This document shows positions 11,801-23,800 of a DNA stretch of 64,000 nucleotides, in pieces. The notes beneath the pieces were generated by a model. The model worked only from the letters and a program-made list of their open reading frames with translations, did no database searches and was not told the origin of the DNA. The stretch's first letter is position 1; each line of letters opens with the position of its first letter. Made by a program: the position numbers and the translations under genes. Source of the stretch: Apoda limacodes. Lineage: Eukaryota; Arthropoda; Insecta; Lepidoptera; Limacodidae. The stretch is taken from assembly GCA_946406115.1 (NCBI GenBank), contig OX291541.1, positions 19,251,908-19,315,907 of the forward strand, written 5' to 3'.

Positions 11801-14800
11801 AAAAACCTGCCAAGTGCGAGTCTGGCTCGCGCACCGAGGGTTCCGTGCAAACTTATATGTTGTTGTATATTATTAAAAATATATTTATTATATGATGTAA
11901 CTAAAAATTTACGGTTTTCGCAATTTTTCCTTTATCTGTACTATAAGACGTTGCTTCGTACCAAATTCCAAGATTCTGAGTTCACGGGAAGTACCCTGTA
12001 GGTGCTGATTCCCTTGCGAGTTTCGAAAATTTGCAGAAATTTGCGGCATAAACGGCTGTATCTTTTGCTTGCGTTGGCTTAGAAGTTTGATTTTTTCACA
12101 GCTCCAAAGGACAGTAGACCTGAGTATTTGATATAACTTGCTTTAGCTTGATACCTCTACACGTTCCTGAGGAAAAGGGTCTTGACAGACGGACGGACAA
12201 CAGAGTGGTCCTATAAGGGTTCCGTTTTTTCCTTATGAGGTTCGGAATCCTAAAAAGAGAAAGGTAGAAGTAGTAGGTATACAGGCAAAATCAGTAATAA
12301 ATAAAGGTCGACCGAGACAGTTATTCCGTTCTCGACCGAGAATTAAATAAAATGATATATTAAAGAGCGTTTGTAATTGTTTTAATATTCAAAACTAAAC
12401 AACATGATGTTGTATTACAAAAAAAGCAGTTTTTTGGTGATTTCAACTTTCAAATTGAAGTATAACTCTTGTCGCATAACTGACCAGCTCTGCTTAAGTT
12501 CATTTGCTACACTAGAAAATGGTGCTGATAAAAAATGTTTGCTGCAGGCCTAAGTATTTTTAAGTAACAAATACTCAAAAATATTTGCATCTTTAGAAAA
12601 GTAAAGCGCTATTTGATCACTGCATTTGAACTGTTTTTGTCACTGGACATTGTCTCATCTTCCAACTGTATGGAATTATGAGCTGCCTATATGTTAAATT
12701 TAAACTAATTTGACTTGACCAATCATAAGACAGCTCACACCCGCACTGACACCAAGCGACGAACGTGGAAGCGCGCGGTAAAATTTGAATCCCATACCGT
12801 CTAACAGTCTCCGTTATGTCCGAGAATCTGAGCGATTTTAAGCTGAGAACCAAAACAGAGATCTCGGTCGAGACTTAGTAATAAACATAATTATTATAAG
12901 AAAACATTGAATTAAAAAAGAAAAAAATAGAAGTTACTCCTGTGTTTTATATTAATATATATAAAACGCAGTAGCTTAGTATCAACACATAATCTGAAGT
13001 GCTTATTTTGTACGTGAATTTGCATTAGATGAGAAACATTCTCACGTAAGTTTCTATGGTTAGAGTAAAAATTGGTAATAATAAGCCTAATTAATAATAA
13101 GAAGACATTAAATCAAAAAAGCAAAAATAGAAGTAGTAGGTATATGGGCAAAAATATTATAAAATAATATACTCATACTCATTTATTCATAATAAAATTA
13201 TATGTCAAATGTTACTAATGTTGGATGTCAAAAAAATATATTTCATTATTACAAGATATCATTATTACATTTTAATTGTTATTTAAATAAATTCTTTAAT
13301 GTTATAAAATGCGTTTTTAATAAGCCATTTTTTCAATCCAGAAAACAAGATCGTGTCAGATGTGATATTTTTTATGTCCTGAGGGATATATTATATATTC
13401 CTGGATATTACACACAGTGCCATTTGGACCCAAACTAACCAAAGCTTGTAGTACAGATACAAATATATAGCTATATCCTTTTTTTGTAAATACATACATA
13501 TTATTCATAGAAAATACTTAGACAAACACATTTTTTTGTCTTATGCGGGGATCGAATCTACGTCTCTTAGACCAGCAGGCAGTCACTAGTACCAACAGAG
13601 CCGCAGAGCCGTGAGCGATCGTATAAATACATATACATTAAGACTAATATTCTCTCAAATGACAGAACAAGCACTACAGACAATGTCCATAGCACTAAGA
13701 GGAGCTGGTCACTACGAACTAAAGGGTCCTTTGGCTGACGTTGGATGGAGGATACGGAAACACGTATTCTTAGTAAGTATAGTTAATAGATATTACCAAA
13801 TGTTGTATAGGGCTTAGCATGCGTTGGTTGATCCGAATCAGATTTTTCCTATACAAACTTCAGTGTATTAAAATTCTATAGCTACAAACATTTCGCTACT
13901 TAAAGATCGCTATTCACCGAAGTCGCAAAAAGCATATACATTTACGAAATGCCAGTGAATTGTTAAATAACCAAAGTTTTTGTTAGTTTCCTATCGACAT
14001 TAAATTGATTTAACAAAAACTCAGCTCATTTATTAATTCACTGGCATTTTATAAGTGAATATGCTTATTGCGTCTGAAGTCAAAAGCGATTCATAACAAA
14101 AACGCTTTTTAGTAGCAAAGTGTTTATAGATAAAAATATAGTTAATGTAACACAGTTTCTATAAAAAGTCTGATTCCGATTCATCTTAAAAAATAAATAA
14201 ATGTGACTTTGTTAATGACACAGGTTACAATGCAACAAACTTTTCGGACCTTAACTTAGGCGTTCGGTCGTAGTGTCGATGTAAGTTCACACCATTTAAA
14301 TATGGCGACTGTTGTTTTGATTTTTGACCATCGGGTCAGAAAAGTTTGTTGCACTACAATCCTCTAGCTTGTTTACACTCTTGGCAAAAACAGGAAAGTG
14401 CGCATGAGTGAAATCAGAGCGTACTCTTTTATTTTAACGTTATCTTTAATGTGTCAGTATTTTATTTTGATGAATCACTACTTAGGTACGTGCGCCTAGA
14501 AGCTTATCGGGCGATATCCCTTCTGAAACACTAGTTTGGAAAACAATAAATTGTACGACAAAATCACAGTAACCTGGTTTTGTTAGATGACATTTAAAGC
14601 TATCTCTCTTTCGCAAGAGCACGAATCTGTAGTCCTGTATATGCCTCTATTAGCGTGTGAGAAAAATAGATAGATCGCGGATATGTTTGACACCGTAGTT
14701 CGTAATAGCCGAGTTAATGAAAACTTTTACTTTTTAATTTTCTGAAACGATACTGATTTTAATTTTTTTTAATGCTTCTATTATATCATTTAAAATTCGA

Positions 14801-17800
14801 TCTATTTTGGTGGGCCCCAAAACTATTTGTGTATATTTAAGGATAGCTCTCCATATAAATACTCGTGGGTTTACTAGCGTTAAGTTACTGTCCCGAGGAT
14901 CGTGGGGGTCCATCCATTTAATATGCCACGAAAATTTTACTAATATTAGATAGCTGGCTGCTAGCGTAAAGGTAGCCCTCTTTTAATGGGCCAACTTTTG
15001 TAAGAACAATTATTCAAATCGAACTAATAGCTTTCCGTACATTCTAGACCTAAGTTAATTATTTTTGTTTTTCTCAGTAAGTGATTTCTAATTGTTTGAG
15101 AAATAAATGTCTAAAACCTAAAAAAAAAAAGTTGCACTCCGGGAGTGCCGGCAGAAGTGAAAACCTCTACACACCATGATTGATCAAGAAGTATATTATT
15201 ACGTATATTATCGTTGTAAATCACCGCTGAATCGATTTTGAAAAATTATTGGTGTGGAGATAGTTTGAGCCCCAGGGAAGGACATATAATAGTTTTTATC
15301 CCAAAAAATTAAAAGTTCCGGCGGGAATAACTATAACCGAGCTTAAACGAACTATAGCTACAGATATAGCTTGCTATATGTTATTATTTATTTATATTAG
15401 TAGGCTACAATTTTTAGTTGTCAAATTTTCAGAAACCTATAGCTTTATAGCAAACTTAAGGAGTTGTCATTAGAACCCCACACCGATAACCAAATTTAAT
15501 GTGAGTGGAGCTGCTGGCAAAAGCTAGTAAGCTATAAGTCATAGTTGTCAAATCTTCATAAAAAGGGTGTTTAGTGGAGAGGTAGACTTTGATGACGTAA
15601 GGATGAGTTTGAATAATAAATACTTTATCCATCAGTGGAGAAATTCTAATTGAAGTCGTAATAAAAATGTTGTTTACATTCGTTTATCACATATGTATAA
15701 ATGTGTGAAGACTCGTATCTTAGTTCGATGTGCTATTGTCTAATAAATTTTACTCTCATATCACAAAACAATTAAAAACTTTTGCCGGGTAACAACACCA
15801 GTTAATACAACACTCGTGTTGTCTATAGTTCCCGAATGAATGTCACTTTTTTTATTTCGTGATTCCATATAATGCTTGCATGCATGATCCGACGGCTCAA
15901 CTGCGAATGAGAATTTTTAAGTTGTTTCAAATTTGGTTTTTTTAACATATAAGGGTCTATAGAGGTATATAATAATAATAATAAATAATTAATATTTTGG
16001 ACATTACACACTACACCGTCTGGCCCCAAAGTAAGCAAAGATTGTGTTATGGACACCAGACAACGGATACAAATACTAAATATTACTTTTTTTTTGTAAA
16101 TACATACATATTATTCATAAATACACCCAGACTCAAGACAAACACAAATGTTTATATTATGTCATAAATGTTTGTCCAGTGCGGGAATCGAACCCACACC
16201 CTCTGCACAGTAGCTGGCCACACTAACAACTAGGCTGCGGGGAACTTAATTTGGGTTTGTCCCGGTACAGTGATAGGCTCATCACCTTTCACGTTAAGTG
16301 GACGACTCACCATACATAGAACTTGTTTTTTAGGGTTCCGTACCAAATGATGCCAACGTGACCGTTATTACTATATATCAGGCGTAATATAAATTTGGTT
16401 ACATAAGATTTAGTATTGTGAGGTGATACGTAACAAAATGCCACTCGCACTTGACAAGTTTTTTATCGCACAACTTATTGTGTGAGGTGTCGTTATATAG
16501 GTCTTTGTAAGAACTTAAGATTTCTCTCCGAGTATATATTGTGCAAGTTATTGTATTCGTTTCTAAGGTCATAAATATTGTCCCTTTAACTTTGAATAAA
16601 ATCCCGATAATGAAGCATTACTAATACTTACAAAGAACTTGTTAATTATTAAATTTTAACGTTTCAGTGGGGTTCTTGGAAACCTACTTGTATCAAATAT
16701 TTTTGATTTAAAACATTATTTTTACGATAGTTAAAAAGCTTTACATGTAACAAAAATGTGCTGTTTAGACCAGTACACAAATACATATTACACTATTGAA
16801 GCATACAAAGAGACACAGTTTCATGTACGATAGGCGCTAGCACGTGACCGCACGTTAAAAATCGCCATTTTCTCGGTTTTTTGTCGGTATAAAATTCAAT
16901 ATTTATTAGGAACTATGAAATTAGCAAATTCACTTGGTTATATCTGCACTAATATTATAAGGAGAAAAGATTTGTATTTTTTTATGTTTGTATAGAATAA
17001 ACTCTAAAACTACTGGACCGATTTCAAAAATTCTTTCATCATTAGAATGCTTAATCATCCCTGAGTAACCGAGACTATATTTATTATTAGGAAAAATTAG
17101 GGATTCCTACTAAAACTTCAATAATGTAACCCAAGGTGTAAAAAAATTAACTACTATTGATGATAGAACAAAAAAATGTTCTACAATATCGAAGAACTCA
17201 ATATCAATATCTATAAGAAACTCCGCGGTACCATTTGTCCAACTATTGTTTTCTTTTTTTCATTACATTTAAAAAGTTGATAGATATGCCGACCAACATC
17301 AGACCATGTTATCCATACCTTTGTATTAATCCTTATCCAAATAAATCATTTCGTATTCAAGACGAACAATACCTGTAGATTACTTTTTGAATTATTGAAA
17401 TCGGACATTCCATTTAAAAGATATTACGAATAAAAAGGTACATTTCCTCTATGTTTATCCCAAAATGTTTAAAAAAATAAAAGTCTACCTGTGCGAAGCC
17501 GGGACGGGCCATTGGGTATCACTGTACATGTAAAAAGACTTTTCTTTGTCAGTTTATAATAGTAGTTAGAGCAACAAACTTTTCTGACCATTTGACTATG
17601 GATATTAGGTCGCTAGTGTCGTTGTAAGTTCACGCCATTTCAATATGGCGACTGAAGTTTTGGTTTGTTACCACCGGGTCAGAAAAGTTTGTTGCACTAT
17701 ATTGATAAATGAAACTTTTGTTTGCAGGTTACAAACACAGTTAGTAAACAAAACTGCTTACTGTCATGGCAGAACTATGGTCCTGACAAGTATTTAGAAG

Positions 17801-20800
17801 ATGGAGACTTACATACTGTCTTCAAGTGTTTGTTAAATCTTTCTGTAAGTATATATTTTGTCTTACAAATAACTTGAGAGTAATAAATCGATGATTATTA
17901 TTAATTATCACTCTTTTATTTATATACTTTTTAAGTCTTGATTAGATTATAATTCAAAGAGAAAATGTGTTTAAATAGAAGATAGAATAGAATAGAAATA
18001 TCACGCATTAAAATTCACGTTAAAAGCTTATAGTACCTAAATTAGAATTATTCTTATCAATGATTTTTTGGATCTGCTGTGTAGATTCGATTAAAATTTA
18101 ATAATCGTGGTTTAAGGGATATAACTCGAACTCTGAAAAACGTAAAAACACAAGTAATGAAGCCCTACTCTTTTATCACTTTCAGTTTAAGGCCATCCGA
18201 GCGGTTTACTAGCACCGCCATTAGATATTTTTAATTAAATGTTCGTAGAAAGCTAATTACAAAAAATTAATGAACGAAATATAAAACCAGTTATATTTTT
18301 TTTTCTTAAATAAAAATAGTATTTAATAACTTTGACGATTCAAAAGCGTTTGTAAAAACCTAATTTGAATAAAAAAGAAATGAGTGAGTTTCAGTTAAGG
18401 ATGTTTTACACTCAGCGTGCTGATTTTACGATTTTACAAAATTAAAAAAAAAATCAGAATTCAAAATCCTTTTATTCAAATGGGTTACTAAGAACACTTG
18501 CGAATTTGAATTAACTACAACTAGCTTTACAAACTAATTACAATACTATTTTATTGTGTGCGTCCAATAGGTACAATAGTATCTGCCACTTCTACTTCTC
18601 TTTAGGTTTATATTCTTTGACTCATCAAATGACTACTACGATTTTTGACTTTTCTTTAGAAAATGTATGATTATTATTTGTGAGCTATATGAAATGGGCA
18701 CAATGTACTTTACCCTATGGTGTTTTCCTTTGCACTAATGAACAACAGAAAGCTAAATTCATCATGTTAAACCCTAACACTGATAAATGCTGTGATGCGA
18801 GTAAGGTTTTTGAACCGGGGTTTGTGGGTTGTTTGTTTGTGTAGTTGTTTATGCGTTCAACTGCATTATTAAACTGATTTAAAGTCCGTTATTATGGTTT
18901 TATTTAGTTATTTATTTAAGGGTATGCCGTTGCAGTTCTTAACATATATTATGTTATTACCTATAAGACTAGATTGTACCTACTATTTTTATACGAGGTT
19001 AAAATCAAGAAATATAAAAGATTATTAACTGATTTTCTTGCCGGTTCTTCTTGGTAGTAAAATAATTCCTAACCGATGATAAAGTCTATAAAATTAATAG
19101 TACTGACAATTTAAAAGTCTACTAGAATAAATATACTTTTAGTTTAAGTTTATACGTCATAAAATTAATGTTCTATTTTCAGCATCCCCACATAGACCAA
19201 ATATTAGATATTCAAAATTTAGACACAGGTGCATATGTAGTAAGAAGAATACATGAAAACGGCAGCGTAAGGGATATGCTGTACGGAACCGAATATAACA
19301 AAAGTCATTTATCAAAATATGGCAACCCTAAAGTAAGAAAACCTTTCACAATCGGACAAATAGCTCATTATGGATCTCAAATACTGGAAGCGCTTATATT
19401 TTTACATTCGAAAAAGCTCTTTCATGGTGAGTTTTTTTTTTAAATTATATACGTATATAGATATATTTAATTACAACGGGATATTAAGGATAAATGCCGT
19501 AATATTTTTCATACGATTTTGATTGTCGGCTCCGTGGCTCATTGGGTAATGACACGACTGCTGAACCAAAGGGCGGTTCGATTTCCGCACAAGACAATCA
19601 TTTATTATTTGTGATTTCTTTGAGACTGGATGTTTTCCATAGTAATTATTTATATTATACATATATAATATGTATTTATTTACAAAAAAAAGTTAATATA
19701 TATAATTGTATCCGTTGTCTGGTATCCATAGCAGAAGCTTTGCTTATTTTGGAACCAGACGGCGCTATGTGTAATGTCAAAAAATATTTATTATTATTTG
19801 CCGTAATCTTCGAAGTTTCGTGAATTTCACGTTGTATCTTTTTTGTATAGTGCTTAAAAAAAAAAAAAAAAAATAATAATGACTATCTATAATCTCATTA
19901 AACCAAAAACGCCGAGTTCTTAAGTATTAGCTTTTTTTAAATAATCTTCGAAGATAGTGCTATAGTACATCTTGTATTAAAAAAAATACTGGTAATAATC
20001 TGAATATTGCGGCAAAAAAAATCAGAACCCTTAAATGTACGGGCCAAAGTTAGCCAACTAATAAAATTATTTCAGGTCACTTACACCCTGGTAATATAGC
20101 AATAGAAAACCAGAAGGCATTGCTAATGGATATAGAGAACAGTTTGCTTGGAGTACCCTGTCTCTACCGGCCATACTTGCTGGAGTCCAGGCTGATGAGA
20201 CGAGACGCTATCGACGTCTACTGCTTCGGCCGCACGCTATACGAGATGGCGCTGGCATCACCATTGTCAGACTACTACTGTGACTATTTTCCGCACACTA
20301 TACCTGAAGACTTGGGTAAGTTGGCAAAGCAACAGTACATTACTGTCGTGGCCATGAAAGTAAGTAAGCCTTTGCTAGATGAGTAGAGTTTGAATCTCAA
20401 CCGAGGGTAAGCCCGTCAATAATACGAACCCAGATAGGCCTCACAGCCAAGATATGTTTAGACTGAAAAATACAGGGAAAAGACAACAGACTTTCATAGC
20501 ATACTTTCAAATCGCGAAACAGAAATTAAATTGAAAATTAAAAGATTTAAAACATATGATATCCCGCCTTTATTTTTTCTTTCAAGCAACGCTGCTGCGT
20601 TGTCGGTAGCCACTAACTAGTTCAATATTTGAAAAAATGAATAATTATTCTGTGCTTTCAATTGGAAGACTGATTGATTGTTTTTTACAATAAATAGATT
20701 TAAAAAAAATAATAACAGGCCATGTAAAGGAAATAATATAGGATTTTAATGGAGCCTTTTTTGTCTAGAAAAGTTTTCTTATTTATTAACAGTTTTATTT

Positions 20801-23800
20801 AACTCCACCAGATATATTAGATGTAGCAACAAAAATTATCTGCAACCTTTTGCCTGAAAATAAAGAAATAGTCATTTTTGTTTTCACTTTTATTTTACCT
20901 ATAACATGAGTTGTTAAAGTAGTGTATGAAATTGCATATAACTAGGTATTAAAGCACTCTTGTGACACTAGTATCACACTTGAGTTTGACCCTATTTATA
21001 TGACAGTTACATAAACTACTTTATAAAGAAGTTTAAGATAATAATGGCATATATATTGCAATATAAGGTATACGTATATAAGGTAGGTAGGTATATTGAT
21101 ATACAGATAGGTTGGTAGGTATATTGATATATAGATAGGTAGGTAGGTATATAAATGCTCAGCCAGAAAGTAACGTTGACTTAATCGAAATGCATACAAC
21201 TTAAACTAATTAAATAAGACCATGGTGTATATATTTTTAACATCAGAAGTGTAAATTAAATTAAAAAATAACAAATTTGGTAATAAGCCTCTTTCAACAA
21301 TTAGGGCAACAATCAATAAAACAAGTACTCCAAATCACATAAAAATAAGAAAAAAGAAATGGCTCACGTGTACCGAGTAATCCGACCGAACCGTCCGAGT
21401 GCCGCAAACAAAGTGGCCGAGCAGCTAGAGTAGGGTTCCTTATATAGGAGTCGGTACTATGATTTCTGTGCGGGGGATTCCGCTTATAATATATTAATTC
21501 ATATTAAAAACGACTGTGTGGTAGGTATTTCAAATAGTTGGTTACGTCTATACTTCTTATTATACGAATATATGTTTATTTCGACTAGAGTCGGTGCTCC
21601 GACTGTGCCTCTCCAGCGAGTCCTGTAAGCACGGCGCCTATTCCTTGGAAGACCTCCAACATCACCCATTCTTCAACGGGTTCTCAACCCAAGATCTGTC
21701 TGCGAATCTCAAAATACCCATTACACTGTGGGACAAACTAGACAATGCAAAAGCCGACACTGAGAAACGACTCATGCGAGAACAGAAAATGGTGCGTTTT
21801 ATTTTTACTATCTTTGTAGTATTAAAGAATAGTATAATAATAATTTTGGACATATCACACAGCGCCACATGGTCCCAAACTATGCAAAGCTTGTATTATG
21901 AAAACCAAGCAAGGGGTACAAATACTTTTTTTGTACATATTTTACTTATCATACATAAATACTCCCACAATCAAGACAAAAACAAATGTTTACCACATAA
22001 AAAGTTTTTACACGACGGGAATCGAACCCACACACTAATAACTAGGCTGCGAGGTAATCATCAGCTTAGGTTTTAAGATTCTAAATGTGTTAAAAAAAAC
22101 CATTGGCATATTTGTCTGATGGCATTTGAGGAGCGATCTGTTTATACTACCAAGATAGTAATAACAGTAATTTACATTACAAAATCATATTTCTAGGTTA
22201 TGGTTTGAAATATCATTAGGAAAAACTCGATTAAATATTTAGATTAGATATAGCATGTGTAGAAGTCCAATTTAAATCCAAAATATATGTTTTTTTTTAG
22301 TTAGGTCTTTTTAGGAATCACTTCCGAGCTACGCCAATCTAGTCATAAAACTTTTACAAATATACGGCGTTCCATTTAATTACTTCGTAGCAGCTTTGTT
22401 GACAGTTTGTGTTTCATTAGCTTTTGGTTGTTATATCAAAGAAAAATCTAATGATGACTCTAAGCGTTTTGTTTTAGCGGTTTTACTACGAAATATTGCT
22501 ACCAAAAACCCATGTTGGGAGGTGGGTATTTTGCGCTACTTTTTGGCAGCTGTCAAACGCGTTTCGCTTGAACAAAAATAGCGCGGCTGAAATTATCAGC
22601 AGCGCTTAGACAGAACCGGTATTTTGTGTTAAAATGGAGTTTTGCTATTAAATTGCAAGGCCTCTCAGAAGGAACGCGGTAATTTTTTTTTTAATATATT
22701 GACTTAATATCCTCTAGAGTTTTAGCTTGTAAGGGCCTGGGGGTAACACTTAAAATCCAATTGTAAAAAAAATCAACTCTTGAAACAAATTAAATGACAA
22801 TTTAGGCTATGGCTATATATTAAGTAAATTGAATACTTTTTAGGTGCGTCGTGCTAGAAGGGAAGTGCGTATTCAAGAGATACTCAACTCAGATGAAGAG
22901 ATGAAGAAACAAAGGAGAAGAGCTGTAAGTTTCTCTACACGTTTACCTGGAAGCGACGTGATCGGTATTCATAAAACCTTCAGTCTTTCCTTAACCTTAA
23001 GTCCTGGTCTGCTTTCTATTAATGTTGGCTATGGGAATCCTAGGAATTAAAGGTAGATAGGCGTACGCTGCTTTTGGGATAGGAGAGGGCAAAATCCCAA
23101 CTCTTAGTCGTAAACCAGCTAAAAGTGTTTGATTTACCTAAATTCCTGAAATAGTCTTTCTCTACGTCCATGAGCTTGAAGATAACTGGCCTCGCTTAAG
23201 GCTAGCTCGCGTCGCTTTTGGGCGTTTTAGATGCTCTATGCTTTGAAAATATTATGTTATCTTCACATAATATGTTATTATTTTTTTGAAATAAAGTAAA
23301 TAAACAAGCCTTTGGAACTCTTGATTTATATAAAAGTAGATATTACCCATTACGTAATTGTTTGTAGAAAAGACGCGAGAGTGTGTGGAAGTCCACATCT
23401 TCGCTGGCAGAGACCGTGCACTCGCACAGCGCCAGCACTGCATCTTCGCCGACGCCGCCTGCGCTCTGTAAGTTTTCTATACCAAAATGTGATGATTCAT
23501 ACGGTAATAATCACCCTGAGACCTTATTAATGCACATACAAAATTGCCACGTCACAAAAATAATTATGCTATAAAACAATTTCATTCATCGAGTACTACA
23601 GATTTTCGAAATTCAGTCTCAGTTTGTCAGTGTACAGGAAAAAATGTAAAACTACATAAATTTACTTAAGTAGTTTGACTACGTGATTGCTCGATATAAG
23701 CACAGCCTAAACATTCATTTAATTCATACAGTCGACCAACGCCATTGGTGTTGGTGCCAGAAAATTCAGACAACATCTAGACATTCATGGCGCAGCGACC

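Larger units (their letters stand above)
11669..13665. other. PXK intron 3
   Basis: It holds a dispersed repeat (about 11802-12256), a 575-bp element with a candidate 9-bp target duplication (12302-12876) and a SINE (13413-13605). The remainder (12886-13412) is AT-rich, with short duplicated pieces such as 'agaagtagtaggtata' seen at both about 12267 and about 13130. Confidence 0.65.
13773..17727. other. PXK intron 4
   Basis: A 4-kb intron made largely of repeats: fold-back MITE (13838-14195), short MITE (14231-14357), retroelement-tail-like repeat (about 15225-15560), SINE (16000-16245), inverted dispersed repeat (16326-16470), another tail-like repeat (about 16955-17525) and a second short MITE (17568-17700). 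In 14358-15224 and 15561-15999 I recognise nothing. Confidence 0.65.

Noticed and set aside
16184..16240. tRNA gene
   Set aside because: It has a B box but no complete cloverleaf, and the sequence belongs to a six-copy SINE family with a non-tRNA body.
22396..22581. 61-codon + strand frame in PXK intron 8
   Set aside because: Does not fit the splice phases and no family is recognisable.
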